Positions 8,842 through 18,095 of a stretch of DNA of 64,000 nucleotides are shown one piece after another. The notes under the pieces were generated by a model, which was given only the letters and a program-made list of their open reading frames with translations, made no database searches and was not told the origin of the DNA. Positions within the stretch are counted from its first letter, which is position 1. Each line of letters begins with the position of its first letter. Where the stretch lies: positions 62,001 to 126,000 of the forward strand of contig NZ_NEVQ01000020.1 of assembly GCF_002261185.1 (NCBI RefSeq), read 5' to 3'. A program made the position numbers and the translations under genes. The stretch is from Bordetella genomosp. 4 (lineage in GTDB: Bacteria; Pseudomonadota; Gammaproteobacteria; Burkholderiales; Burkholderiaceae_B).

Positions 8842-9760
8842 CCTGAACGTTCGGCCATTGACCGGAGCGCACCAGATCCGCGACAGTCTGTTTGATGATT
8901 TGTACAACGGTCCAGTAACTATCCACCTGAGCCCGCCCGCGCGGTGTCGCCAACGCGACCGTACGGGTGGCTCTGGGATGGTCGATACGTACGGCCTTCA
9001 GCGTTCCCGCGGCCAGCTCTGCCGTGACCGCCGCCAGGGGCAAAATGGTGTAGCCATGGTTTTGCTGCACCAGCCTACGCATCAAATGCGTGGAGCCATC
9101 GCACTCAATGGCGATATTCGGCGGTTGGCCGATATCCTGAGCCAGAGCCTCCAGCCAGGTTTTCAGACCATGCGCAGTGCTGGGCAGCACCATAGGCAGT
9201 TTGAGCAACTCCGCACCGCTGAACTTGGTGCGCGGACTGGTCATCGATGATGAGCAAATGCAGTACAAATCTTCGCGTAGCAGTTCCTCATAGTCGATGA
9301 GTTTGGACTGCGTAGGCTGATATAAGAGAGCCACATCGACCTCGCCGTCCTGCAGCATACTGATGATGTGAGATCCCAGCCCTTCGACAAATCGGATCGT
9401 CGAACGTGGGAACTGCGCTTTCAATGCATGGCCAATTGCCCCAAAAGTCGTGTTCGCGATAGTCGGCTGTGACGCGATGGTAATTTTTCCTGGACCGGAC
9501 GAAGCCAGCTCTGCCGCTGTGCGGCGCGCGCGTGACACAGCGCCCACAACCTCTTCCGCTGCCCGGAACATTGCCTGTCCCTTCTCTGTCAGGACCATCC
9601 CCCGTCCCGAACGGTGAAAGAGCCTCATGCCCACGCTATTCTCCAGGCGCGTGATGTGCCGGGTCAACGTGGACTGCTCAATACCTAAATCGGAGGCGGC
9701 ACGAGACACGCTGCCAGCCTGTGCGACGACATAAAAATACTCAAGCGCGACGAGGTCCAT
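8813..9760 (-). CDS. LysR-family transcriptional regulator (NAC/CbbR-like)
   Basis: A 315-residue LysR regulator. Helix-turn-helix at residues 3-60 (ALEYFYVVAQAGSVSRAASD, then GIEQSTLTRHITRLENSVG), and an effector-binding domain from about residue 90 (GKITIASQPTIANTTFG). It is convergent with the TPP-enzyme gene, with a 29-base tail overlap, and is the closest regulator to the 2-hydroxyacid cluster, so it probably controls that cluster. The 230 bases upstream of its start separate it from the ankyrin-repeat gene; apart from a GGAAC element facing the other way I see no clear operator there. Confidence 0.9.
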   Translation of the reverse strand: MDLVALEYFYVVAQAGSVSRAASDLGIEQSTLTRHITRLENSVGMRLFHRSGRGMVLTEKGQAMFRAAEEVVGAVSRARRTAAELASSGPGKITIASQPTIANTTFGAIGHALKAQFPRSTIRFVEGLGSHIISMLQDGEVDVALLYQPTQSKLIDYEELLREDLYCICSSSMTSPRTKFSGAELLKLPMVLPSTAHGLKTWLEALAQDIGQPPNIAIECDGSTHLMRRLVQQNHGYTILPLAAVTAELAAGTLKAVRIDHPRATRTVALATPRGRAQVDSYWTVVQIIKQTVADLVRSGQWPNVQATPGSACQA

Positions 9761-9882
9761 CGGAATGATTTCAAAATCAGAGGGTTACGGGCAATGTTTG
9801 ACATTAGGCGAAATGACTTCAGTCAGTTTTCTGATCGCCATCTGCCTCAAATTTCCTTTTCGTCCTATTTTTAGCACGCGCT

Positions 9883-9908
9883 GGAACATTCCATCACACA
9901 GGTGTTTC
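9883..9908 (+). promoter_or_regulatory. Candidate ECF-type promoter GGAAC-N16-GTTTC
   Basis: GGAAC at 9883-9887 and GTTTC at 9904-9908, about 85 bases upstream of the ankyrin-repeat start codon. The arrangement resembles HrpL/BtrS-type ECF promoters that drive type III secretion genes. A similar pair precedes the deubiquitinase-like gene at 29895. It could be a chance match. Confidence 0.3.
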
Positions 9909-9993
9909 TGATCCCTGGCAATTGGGGTAGCTACCAGCGGCAGCGATTACCACTTAACACATAACCGCCTCTTTGCTCCTAGAGGCCAACCAG

Positions 9994-12414
9994 ATGCACA
10001 GCAAATTCCAGCCCTCTCCGAATCTCTCTCCAATAAACGGCTCACAGGACTTGGCGCTGAGGCTGAATGCTCAAACTCCGGCCCCGGAATCCGATGCACT
10101 GCGGGCCTTGAAAACCAACGATGCAGTCGCGCTTAAAGCATTGATAGACCGGGGTTCGCTCAATGTAGCCGATGGCTTGTTCGATAACGGTCAAAATTGT
10201 TTGCATGCCGCCATAAAGCTGGGGAGTATTTCAATTGCTCTGTACCTGGCACAAACCTCTCATGCGCTGCCGGGCGACCTGATCAATAGCAGGGATAGCA
10301 CAGGACACACCCCGCTCATGTATGCGATCGACACACCGACCGATAACGTCGAATTGGCCGATGCGCTGATCAATGCGGGCGCCAGTGACGACCGAACACA
10401 TATGCTGATGTATGCGGCTGCGAAAGGTCACACGAAAACAGCTGAGCGCCTAATCTCGGCTGGTGCGGCCGCATCGGACGCTCTGAGAATGGTGATTCAA
10501 GACAACTGTATGTCCGACGTGACAAAAGCCGGCGCAGTGAAGTTGCTACGATCGTTGGGAGCGGACGCTTCGGATGCGCTGGTGATGGCTATTACGAAAA
10601 GCCGTATGCCCGAAACGAGGGCAATGCGCGCCCCGGAATGGGCCGGTCCGTTGAGCTGGACAGACCCTCCGAGCGCGATGGATTATACGGCTGCGGACGA
10701 CGATTTGCGCGCTCTAAGAACATTGTCTTTACTCGGAGCCAAAGGCTCAGACGCGCTGACATCAGCGGTGATTGGAGACAAAACAGGGTTATCGAAGCGG
10801 TTGATCCTGGGCGGGGCGGATGTCACGACAGCGCTGATCAACCTAGTGAAAGACGCCAGAGATAATGCGGACCAGCTAGCCAGAAAATTACTATTCATCG
10901 AAAAAGGTACGCAGAGAAAACATGCGGTGCCTTCCGGTCGCATGATGACCGTTTTGATGTTGTCTCTAGCGAAAAGCAAGAACACATCCGCCATGACCGC
11001 TTTGAGCAAAGCGGTGAATGTGAGAACACTCGTGTGGGATGAGTTGCTAAATCATGAGACCATCTACGCGGTAAGAGCAGTAATTGCGTCTTTGAAGAAG
11101 CCAGAGAAAATTGTGAATGACTACGCTCTCGAACGAGACCTTTCCACGACCACGAAATTTCTCAATGCAGGCGTCAAGATGTTCACCAGTCCGGGGGCCT
11201 GTCATTACTGGGGCCATCGGACGCACAAAGATCGGCTTCCGGAAGCAAAGCTATTAATTGCTGCAGGAGTACCTTGGTCAGCACTGCCCAAAGAACACAC
11301 ATCACTGTCAACGGGCGACGCACAGCGACAACTCATTCTGAACAAACAGACAAACAATAGAATACAGTCCTCGCCACCAGACAAGAGGATGGAGCTGCTA
11401 TTATCCGCAGCCGAACGCGAAGACGTGGTGGATGTGGCGCTAGTGCTAGATAAGGGGGTCGACCGAATTGCCGCCCTGCAGAAACTGAGTCAAGATCGCA
11501 ACCTCCGCGGAATACGAACGTTAATCAAGGGCGGCATGAGCGCGACCGAGGCGTTCATTGATCGCGTGAAAGCCACAGACATGAACACCGCCCAAGATTT
11601 AGCGAAGGCAATCAGTTCGCTCAGAAAACCCGTGGCCACCCTCGCGCTCATTGAGCTCCTTGCACGAGGCGACGAGGACACTGCCCGCACGATCATTCCG
11701 GCCTTCACAGACGGCGTTCAGGCACTTATCGAGGCGACCCTGAGTCATGATAGGAATCTGGCAAAAAGACTGATTGCGCTCGGTGCAGATGGGCCAACCG
11801 CATTATTGAACCTAATACAAACTAACAATTACGAGACAGCAGGCAGATTGGTTGCTTGGGGAGTAGATATTCATACAACACTGATGCTGACGTATCGTGA
11901 GATCGACTCCATCGGGACCTCTGTCCAAAAAAAAGCCATCGCTGCTGTACGAAGCGCGCTGATAATAAGTGGAGCTGATTCATCCATCGCGCTGCTGCGA
12001 GCGGCCGATTCCAACAACCTCTTCGCTGCAAGACGCGTGATGCGCGCGGACGTATCAACGGGAGAAAAAGCCCTATTGCAACTAATCGCGATGCCTGTCG
12101 GCACGAAGACGCGTGCAACGCTGACGTTCTTGCAACTTTCCGGAGTACAGATTGATGAGGTAATGATGATGTGGGCCGAGGAGGGTAAGACTTCTCAACT
12201 AAAGGGGCTAATCGCATCGGGAGTACCCACTGTAGGCCCATTGATGGATCTATGCAAGAAACGCGATCGGCTTAGTGCCCAGACTCTCATTAGTGCCGGA
12301 GCAGATTACATCACTGCCATGCGTACCCTGCAGATCAGCAACGAGACAGAAGCGATAACCGTGCTGGGACTTGCTTTAACCTATGCGCGAGATCGCGCAA
12401 AGACCGCGCACTAG
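9994..12414 (+). CDS. Large ankyrin-repeat protein, putative secreted effector
   Basis: An 806-residue protein with no signal peptide or membrane segment. The first 35 residues are polar and rich in Ser, Pro, Asn and Gln. Canonical ankyrin-like repeats lie at about residues 34-160 (NCLHAAIKLG, HTPLMYAID, HMLMYAAAKGHTKTAERLISAGA). Beyond these a degenerate unit of the form L-I-x-x-G-A-D-x-x-x-A-L recurs to the C-terminus (LRSLGADASDAL, LILGGADVTTAL, LIALGADGPTAL, LIISGADSSIAL, LISAGADYITAM), so nearly the whole chain is a solenoid. The start is the ATG with AGAGG 8 bases upstream rather than an in-frame TTG 7 codons earlier. GC is low: 26 of 60 bases in 11041-11100. Inferred: a horizontally acquired host-interaction protein; no catalytic domain is recognised. 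Confidence 0.85.
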   Translation: MHSKFQPSPNLSPINGSQDLALRLNAQTPAPESDALRALKTNDAVALKALIDRGSLNVADGLFDNGQNCLHAAIKLGSISIALYLAQTSHALPGDLINSRDSTGHTPLMYAIDTPTDNVELADALINAGASDDRTHMLMYAAAKGHTKTAERLISAGAAASDALRMVIQDNCMSDVTKAGAVKLLRSLGADASDALVMAITKSRMPETRAMRAPEWAGPLSWTDPPSAMDYTAADDDLRALRTLSLLGAKGSDALTSAVIGDKTGLSKRLILGGADVTTALINLVKDARDNADQLARKLLFIEKGTQRKHAVPSGRMMTVLMLSLAKSKNTSAMTALSKAVNVRTLVWDELLNHETIYAVRAVIASLKKPEKIVNDYALERDLSTTTKFLNAGVKMFTSPGACHYWGHRTHKDRLPEAKLLIAAGVPWSALPKEHTSLSTGDAQRQLILNKQTNNRIQSSPPDKRMELLLSAAEREDVVDVALVLDKGVDRIAALQKLSQDRNLRGIRTLIKGGMSATEAFIDRVKATDMNTAQDLAKAISSLRKPVATLALIELLARGDEDTARTIIPAFTDGVQALIEATLSHDRNLAKRLIALGADGPTALLNLIQTNNYETAGRLVAWGVDIHTTLMLTYREIDSIGTSVQKKAIAAVRSALIISGADSSIALLRAADSNNLFAARRVMRADVSTGEKALLQLIAMPVGTKTRATLTFLQLSGVQIDEVMMMWAEEGKTSQLKGLIASGVPTVGPLMDLCKKRDRLSAQTLISAGADYITAMRTLQISNETEAITVLGLALTYARDRAKTAH

Positions 12415-12506
12415 CCATGACATGGACGAGGGCGAGCAAATCGCCAAAGAGCCTCCAAGAAAACCGTATAACTCGTGGATTCTGCCCCCAAGTGCGCCGC
12501 CAGTGC

Positions 12507-13124
12507 CTATTTGCGTTTGAGCTCTTTGGAAATATCCCAAAGGTTGGGCAGGCTTGTATTGTGATAGCCAGAGATGAACGGCTTGCGCTCACCCTCCGGC
12601 GTATAAACGGAACGGCTCACGGCGCCGATATTCGCACCGTATACATGAATGCTGATAGAAACCTGATCGTCGTAGGCGTTAGAGACTTGGTGTACATCAC
12701 CGACGGTAGGGGAAACAGCCTCTACCTGTCCGGGCTCCAACCTGACAGCATCCCCTGATTTTGTGACACCGGCTGAAGGGTTCAGCACATACGGTTGCGA
12801 GTACTCCGCACCCCTCAGCATGCCGATCAAACCCCATACCGTATGATCATGGATGGGAGTGACTTGCCCCGGCCCCCAGACAAAACTCACCACCGAGAAC
12901 CGCTGAGCGGAATCGGCGTGCAGTAAATACTGACGGTAGTAAACAGGGTCAGGCTGCGCATACTCGTCAGGCAACCAATCGTCTCGTGACACCAGTTCGC
13001 TTAATAATGCACCGCCCTCGCGCAGGATCGTCGGCTCGTCAGAATGGCGGGATAACAGATCCGCAAAGCTGACCACGAACGTGCGTAAAGCGGCGATGTT
13101 GGGCGTAGCGGGGAGATGGTTCAT
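12507..13124 (-). CDS. Cysteine dioxygenase / 3-mercaptopropionate dioxygenase family protein
   Basis: A 205-residue cupin thiol dioxygenase that adds O2 to the sulfur of cysteine or 3-mercaptopropionate, giving a sulfinic acid. The iron ligands are visible as His92 and His94 in TPIHDHTVWG and His145 in GDVHQVSN. The segment YYRQYLLH carries Arg64 and Gln65; the residue at the substrate-carboxylate position separates Arg-type (cysteine) from Gln-type (mercaptopropionate) enzymes, and only an alignment can decide which is aligned there. The gene is single, 93 bases after the LctP-type permease gene on the same strand, and convergent with the ankyrin gene. No rhodanese is adjacent. Confidence 0.88.
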   Translation of the reverse strand: MNHLPATPNIAALRTFVVSFADLLSRHSDEPTILREGGALLSELVSRDDWLPDEYAQPDPVYYRQYLLHADSAQRFSVVSFVWGPGQVTPIHDHTVWGLIGMLRGAEYSQPYVLNPSAGVTKSGDAVRLEPGQVEAVSPTVGDVHQVSNAYDDQVSISIHVYGANIGAVSRSVYTPEGERKPFISGYHNTSLPNLWDISKELKRK

Positions 13125-13217
13125 AGCGGCGTCTAAATTATCCAGATCGGATAACTATTCTATTTGGCTGAGTTTCAGTAAAGCCATCATATCGCTCTAC
13201 GGGCAATGGAGACACAG

Positions 13218-14690
13218 TTAATGCGTTACCGTCACCACGACACCAGCGGCGGCGACCATTAACGTCACCGGTATCAGGCCCAGAGGCCATGCTCGCCGAT
13301 AAATACCGCCCATCGCCCCTGCCCCGAGCGCCGCGATGGCGCAGCCCATGACAATCCGCACAGGCGACAACATGGACAACGCGCTACCTGTAACGTTCTG
13401 AATAGCCGCGATCCATTCCACACTCCAATTCCCCGCGTGCGCCAACCCCACAACATTGGGCATGAGCAAACTGTTCGATGCTGCGTTGCTCGCTGTCAAA
13501 AACCCCGTGATCGCAGCCAAAACCGGGGAAAGCACAACCGCGGCAGAAGTACCGATCGTTGCCTGCAGCTCGTGCGCCAAGATTCCCGGAATGCCTCCGG
13601 CCATCATGAACCGTGCACAAATAACAAACAACAGCGTCACACCAACGGTGATCTTGCCACGCTGCCACGTCGTCATCAGCACACGGCCGACGTCTCGCAA
13701 CGGGGCTTTCAGTAAGGCAAAGCCCAGTCCGATCAGCATCAACCAGAACACCGGCGACAACAGCACGGGCCAAGCCATTTCATCGGCAAAAGGCTTGATC
13801 TGCACGCTCAGTAAAGACTCGTGGAGCACAGGCCAAAAACGGCACGCCACGAGGCAGACGCACAGCGCCACATAAGGAGCCGCCTCGGTGAGTTTCGTTC
13901 GCAGCGACTGTCCGCCGTTAAAAAAACCGTAAAGTGCTGCGGCGCTTCCCAACACCATCAACCCGACCATGTCCGGATCGGCGTAGCGGCTGAGCGTTAC
14001 CAACCCTGCCAAGATCGCGGCGATCCAAAGCGCTTCTCGAATCAGGTCTCGAGGCCGATTGGAAAGCCCGAGAGTACGGCACATCGACCAATAGACACCC
14101 AGCCAGGCAATGAGAATAGGTGTCACCAATACGGCTGATCGCCATCCCAGTTCCCGAGGATCGCTGATACCGGCCAGCGAGAACCCGAGCATCGTCCCGA
14201 CTGCAAACGCCCCCCAAGCGACCAGTATCTGGCTGAACAGCGAGAAGACGATAGCTTCGTGTTTGGGAAGACCTGCGCGCAACAGGATACCCAGCGAAAC
14301 CACCAGCCCAACTCCAAAACCTGTTGCCGTCTCTGTAAACGGGCCTATGAGAAAACAGGCGCCAAATACCGTCAATCGAAGATCTGCCGCAGATGTATCC
14401 GCCTGCTGCCCGCGGACCCGAGGCGACCAGCACGTACTGATCAGAGAGTGAAACAACAGCCCCGCCAAGATCACGCTGACAATCGGCATGGCCAGCCAAG
14501 CGCCCTTTAGCAGCTCAACGCCGGCAGAGGACAATGTTGGGGCGACTGTCGCCTCGCCTGAAAACCCATACAAGGCTGCCGACACCATGGCGGCTGCCAG
14601 AGCCGCCATGGAGATAGGTACACGGCGCGTCAACATCAACGCGATGGGTACCCAGAACGGAGAAAAGTACAACCAGAATTTGAGCGTCAC
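13218..14690 (-). CDS. LctP-family (L-lactate/glycolate permease type) transporter
   Basis: An integral membrane protein of 490 aa with about 12-14 hydrophobic segments and the family hallmark GPFTETATGFGVG near residue 117, plus the SNAASNSLLMPN segment in the C-terminal half. LctP/LldP/GlcA proteins import lactate, glycolate or related 2-hydroxycarboxylates with protons. This one is shorter than the usual 550 residues. It lies 62 bases after the SDR gene that ends the riboswitch operon and could be its last member, which would make its substrate a carboxylate connected with that pathway; equally it could be an independent lactate permease. Confidence 0.85.
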   Translation of the reverse strand: MTLKFWLYFSPFWVPIALMLTRRVPISMAALAAAMVSAALYGFSGEATVAPTLSSAGVELLKGAWLAMPIVSVILAGLLFHSLISTCWSPRVRGQQADTSAADLRLTVFGACFLIGPFTETATGFGVGLVVSLGILLRAGLPKHEAIVFSLFSQILVAWGAFAVGTMLGFSLAGISDPRELGWRSAVLVTPILIAWLGVYWSMCRTLGLSNRPRDLIREALWIAAILAGLVTLSRYADPDMVGLMVLGSAAALYGFFNGGQSLRTKLTEAAPYVALCVCLVACRFWPVLHESLLSVQIKPFADEMAWPVLLSPVFWLMLIGLGFALLKAPLRDVGRVLMTTWQRGKITVGVTLLFVICARFMMAGGIPGILAHELQATIGTSAAVVLSPVLAAITGFLTASNAASNSLLMPNVVGLAHAGNWSVEWIAAIQNVTGSALSMLSPVRIVMGCAIAALGAGAMGGIYRRAWPLGLIPVTLMVAAAGVVVTVTH

Positions 14691-14752
14691 AGATACAGTG
14701 GTGCGTTTATCCAGAAGTCGGGGACAAAAACCCGAAGCGTAAGATCAGCAGA

Positions 14753-15532
14753 TTAGCGCATCACCAAGCCACCATCTACAAACAGAACCTGCCCCGTCAT
14801 GAAGCCGCTCCAATCCGAGGCCAGAAATAGCACCGGCCCCGCAATATCTTCCGGTCTGGCGATACGCCGTAACGGCGTGGCAGCGATCAACGAATCGCGG
14901 AATGATTCCTGGGTTCCGCCGCTGGAGTCGGTCGGATAGACCAGACCCGCTGCGACACAGTTCACCCGGATGCCAAACGGGCCCAATTCAACCGCCAGAT
15001 TACGGCTGAATGCCTGCAATGAGGCCTTGGCGGTAGTGTAGTCGTGATACGGAATCACCGGGTTCTCGACCAGGTTCGTCGAGATATTGACGATGCACCC
15101 CTGAGCCCGCTGTTTGAAATGCGGTAACGCGGCACGGCAAACATGAAAGGCCGCACCCACCGCTCCATCAAATTGCGACTGATAATCCTGCCACGTCAGA
15201 TCGTCGAATACCGTACGGCGTCGCGGATCGAACGCATAGTGGCGCAGCGCGTTGTTGACCACCACATCAAGCCGGCCGGCCTCCTGCACTATCGCGTCGA
15301 CCATGTCCTGCACTGCTTCGACTGAGCCTACATCGGCCTGTATCGCCCAGGCATCGCCGCCCATTGCCTGGCATTGCGCGACCACCGCCTCGGCCGCGGT
15401 TGCGTTACTCAAATAGTTGACGACGACGGTTGCACCTTCTCGAGCGAAGCTGCGGGCGATCTCAGCGCCGATGCCTCGACTGGCGCCTGTCACCAACACG
15501 ACTTTTCCTGCGAATTTCGGGGTGGCGCTCAT
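14753..15532 (-). CDS. Short-chain dehydrogenase/reductase
   Basis: A 259-residue classical SDR. The cofactor motif TGASRGIGAE is near residues 16-25, the NN-A type motif is VVNNALRHYA, and the active site is the Ser in NISTN with the Y-x3-K in DYTTAKA. The C-terminal FMTGQVLFVDGG is typical of FabG-like reductases. It follows the binding-protein gene by one base, as the sixth gene of the overlapping operon led by a TPP riboswitch. Within that operon its natural role would be to reduce the aldehyde made by the LuxC-like reductase to an alcohol, using NAD(P)H. That assignment is inference from context; FabG-like sequences alone do not reveal substrate. Confidence 0.9.
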   Translation of the reverse strand: MSATPKFAGKVVLVTGASRGIGAEIARSFAREGATVVVNYLSNATAAEAVVAQCQAMGGDAWAIQADVGSVEAVQDMVDAIVQEAGRLDVVVNNALRHYAFDPRRRTVFDDLTWQDYQSQFDGAVGAAFHVCRAALPHFKQRAQGCIVNISTNLVENPVIPYHDYTTAKASLQAFSRNLAVELGPFGIRVNCVAAGLVYPTDSSGGTQESFRDSLIAATPLRRIARPEDIAGPVLFLASDWSGFMTGQVLFVDGGLVMR

Positions 15533-15533
15533 A

Positions 15534-16550
15534 TCAAGACTCCGGTAACAAGCTGGTGTCTACAACGCTCGAGACGTCAATCGAATGCTGGATCAAGCCC
15601 AGATGACGATAAGCGTCGGCAGCCTTTTGCAGCAGCACCAGATCAAAAGCGCCCAGTGCGCGCTTGGCTCCATCTGAGCCCGCAGGTGCCATCGCTGAAT
15701 CGTTACGTAATCGGATGACTTCCAGGTTGATGTCCCGGTCTGTGCCGTCGATCGCCCTTTTGCCCGCCAACGTAGCGGCCTCCTCGGGCTGAGCAATCAT
15801 CCAGGCAGCACTGTCCCGATAGGCTTTGAGAAACGCACGCAGTAAGGCTTGCTTCTGTTGATAGGTTTCTTCGCGCACAACGAACAAATCGCTGGACACG
15901 TTGATGTGATCACGCACCTGCATTACGTTGACATCGCCCAAACCGCGCCGTCTGCCAACCAGCAGACCCGTGTCCGTAGCAGCAGTAGCATCGACCTGCC
16001 CCTGCAGTAACGGCGCAAAGTTCAACACGCCTGTAACGACGATCTCCACGTCGGATTCGTTCAAACCTGCCTGGTGCAGCATCACCAGTAGATTTTGCCG
16101 TGTACCGCTGGACAGACTGTAGACACCTATACGTTTGCCTTTCAGATCCTCTGGGCGTGTGATGTTGGCGGACTTGAGCGAGACTACGTTGAAAACGTTC
16201 TGCGGATAGATGTCATAGATCGCGCGTAATTTCTCGCCCTTGTCCAATGCCATGAAAAAGGACCCGGGATCGGTAAAGGCCACATCGGCTTGCCCGCTCA
16301 GCATATTGCGAATGGCATCACCGCCGCCGGTACCGGGCAGATAGACTAGCTCTATACCCTGGGCCTTGAAAAATCCCTTGTCCGGTTCCACCAACAGATT
16401 GGTGATTTCCGAGATGGGTTTGCTCCAACCTGCCAACGTGACTTTGCCGGACACTGCGTCTTCCGCCCGCGCAATCGATGCAAAAAACGATGTGATAGTC
16501 AGACTCACAGCAGCAGTCAAGAAGACACGACGAGAGGGCGAAGAAAGCAT
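15534..16550 (-). CDS. ABC transporter substrate-binding protein, NMT1/THI5-like (NitT/TauT class)
   Basis: A 338-residue periplasmic binding protein. The N-terminus SSPSRRVFLTAAVSLTITSF is a signal sequence with a possible twin-arginine; the mature part shows the NMT1/THI5-like pattern (KGFFKAQGIELVYLP, GGGDAIRNMLSGQADVAFTDPGSF, DLKGKRIGVYSLSSGT). The start is the Met 12 codons inside the longest frame, closest to the conserved signal. Thiamine-pyrimidine binding proteins of the ThiY type belong to this class, but the ThiY cysteine-rich motif is not seen, so the ligand is probably different. It sits 19 bases after the permease gene and one base before the SDR gene, in an operon with a TPP riboswitch leader, so a thiamine precursor or breakdown product is the likely ligand. 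Confidence 0.9.
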   Translation of the reverse strand: MLSSPSRRVFLTAAVSLTITSFFASIARAEDAVSGKVTLAGWSKPISEITNLLVEPDKGFFKAQGIELVYLPGTGGGDAIRNMLSGQADVAFTDPGSFFMALDKGEKLRAIYDIYPQNVFNVVSLKSANITRPEDLKGKRIGVYSLSSGTRQNLLVMLHQAGLNESDVEIVVTGVLNFAPLLQGQVDATAATDTGLLVGRRRGLGDVNVMQVRDHINVSSDLFVVREETYQQKQALLRAFLKAYRDSAAWMIAQPEEAATLAGKRAIDGTDRDINLEVIRLRNDSAMAPAGSDGAKRALGAFDLVLLQKAADAYRHLGLIQHSIDVSSVVDTSLLPES

Positions 16551-16569
16551 GAAAAAGTCCTGATAGATT

Positions 16570-17334
16570 TCAAAGATGATCGCCATACGGACGCAACAAA
16601 CGCCGCTCTATCATCAGCATTGCCTGGTAGCACAACAATCCGATGGCAGCGATAGCGGTCAGCGCGGCGAACATCAACGGGGTATCCATCATGCCCTGCG
16701 CCGCGATAATGACTGCGCCCAGCCCACGGCTGGCGCCAATGAATTCACCGACGACGGCGCCAACCAGGGCTAGCACCAGCGCGACGCGCCATCCCGCCAA
16801 AATTCCCGGCAATCCCGCCGGAAGTTTCAGCCGCAACAACGTCTGCGTACGCGACGCGCCCAACATGCGGAACAACTGCAGGCGATTCGGATCGACCTGC
16901 CGCAAACTGGTCAACGTGTTTTCCATCAGCGGAAAAAAGCAGATCAGCGCCGTCATCACCACGGTAGGTGCGATGCCAAAACCGAACCACAGCACAAACA
17001 GCGGTGCCAGCGCCAGCTTCGGCACCACCTGGCTGACGATGACATAAGGCTTGAAGACGCGATCGAGCAATACTGATTCCGCTAACGCGATGCCCATTGC
17101 CAGCCCCGCCGCACCGCCAAGGGCCAATCCCAATAGCATCTCTGCCAGCGTGGCCCCGATGTGCGGCCATAAATATCCCGAGGAGAGCGTCGTCCACAAC
17201 GTGCGCACCACCGCCGACGGCGCAGGCAACACGAGCGCGGAAATGCCCGCTTGCCGCACGACGAGCTCCCATGTGCCTAACAGCACAATCAGCAACACGA
17301 CGGGCAGCACACGGCGGCTCAGCACCTGCCTCAT
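16570..17334 (-). CDS. ABC transporter permease, ThiX/SsuC/TauC type
   Basis: A 254-residue inner-membrane permease with about six hydrophobic segments and the binding-protein-dependent transport EAA loop (MLGASRTQTLLRLKLPAGLP, about residues 160-180), which docks to the ATPase. The ATG at 17334 overlaps the ATPase stop in an ATGA, which settles the start against a Met 13 codons upstream. It is the fourth gene of the TPP-riboswitch operon, between its ATPase and its binding protein. Family members of this size with a NitT/TauT binding protein import sulfonates, nitrate or pyrimidine precursors of thiamine; the riboswitch argues for the last. Confidence 0.92.
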   Translation of the reverse strand: MRQVLSRRVLPVVLLIVLLGTWELVVRQAGISALVLPAPSAVVRTLWTTLSSGYLWPHIGATLAEMLLGLALGGAAGLAMGIALAESVLLDRVFKPYVIVSQVVPKLALAPLFVLWFGFGIAPTVVMTALICFFPLMENTLTSLRQVDPNRLQLFRMLGASRTQTLLRLKLPAGLPGILAGWRVALVLALVGAVVGEFIGASRGLGAVIIAAQGMMDTPLMFAALTAIAAIGLLCYQAMLMIERRLLRPYGDHL

Positions 17335-18095
17335 TTCGTCACACCCGTCATCGTGTCGAATATCTGCGCGCAATACGCATTGAACGCCGCACCATGACGC
17401 ATGGACTGCGTACGAGGGGCAGGCAATTCCACTGGAATATCAGCCAGCAATCGCCCTGCGTGCATGACGCCGATACGATCACCCAAATAAACCGCCTCGC
17501 CTATGTCATGCGTGACGAACAACACCGTCGTCTCGCGCGAGCGGCACATCCGCACCAGATCATCCTGCAGTTCGCCGCGCGTGATAGCGTCTAACGCCGC
17601 AAACGGTTCATCCAACAATAACAGTGCAGGTTCCAGTATCAGCGCCCGCGCCAAGGCTACCCTGCTCTGCTGCCCGCCAGACAATTGCCGGGGATAGTGT
17701 TGCGCATGCTGCGCTAGTCCCAACATGGCCAACAGCTCCTGCGCTCGCGTGACATCATCGTCGAGCAGCCGGCGCTGCAACGATACCGGCAACAGCACAT
17801 TGTCTATGACGCGTTGCCACTCCAATAGTGTCGGAGCCTGAAACATGTAGCCCAATTGCGGCCCGGGCACGACACGCTTTCCATCCCATTGTTCGACACG
17901 CCCCGATTGCGGCACCAACAGGCCGGCAGCGAGCTTGAGCAATGTCGTCTTGCCGCAACCACTGCGGCCGACCAGACAATGAAAACCGCCGGCCTTCAAT
18001 TGCCAGTCAACACCGTCCACAATAGGCCGCCCACCCGCATAGGTGTACACCACCTGCCGCATATCGAGAAAGGGCTTATCCAAATCCACGCTCAT
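17331..18095 (-). CDS. ABC transporter ATP-binding protein, ThiZ/SsuB/TauB type
   Basis: A 254-residue ATPase of the nitrate/sulfonate/thiamine-precursor class. Walker A GRSGCGKTT (about residues 43-51), Q-loop MFQAPTLLEW, signature LSGGQQSR, Walker B LLLLDEPFAALD and the switch His in FVTHDIGEAV are all intact. It overlaps the LuxC-like gene upstream (ATGA) and the permease downstream (ATGA), so all are translated as one unit. It energises uptake through the adjacent permease. Known homologues serve taurine, alkanesulfonate or hydroxymethylpyrimidine-type uptake; here regulation by a TPP riboswitch points to a thiamine-related compound. Confidence 0.93.
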   Translation of the reverse strand: MSVDLDKPFLDMRQVVYTYAGGRPIVDGVDWQLKAGGFHCLVGRSGCGKTTLLKLAAGLLVPQSGRVEQWDGKRVVPGPQLGYMFQAPTLLEWQRVIDNVLLPVSLQRRLLDDDVTRAQELLAMLGLAQHAQHYPRQLSGGQQSRVALARALILEPALLLLDEPFAALDAITRGELQDDLVRMCRSRETTVLFVTHDIGEAVYLGDRIGVMHAGRLLADIPVELPAPRTQSMRHGAAFNAYCAQIFDTMTGVTK

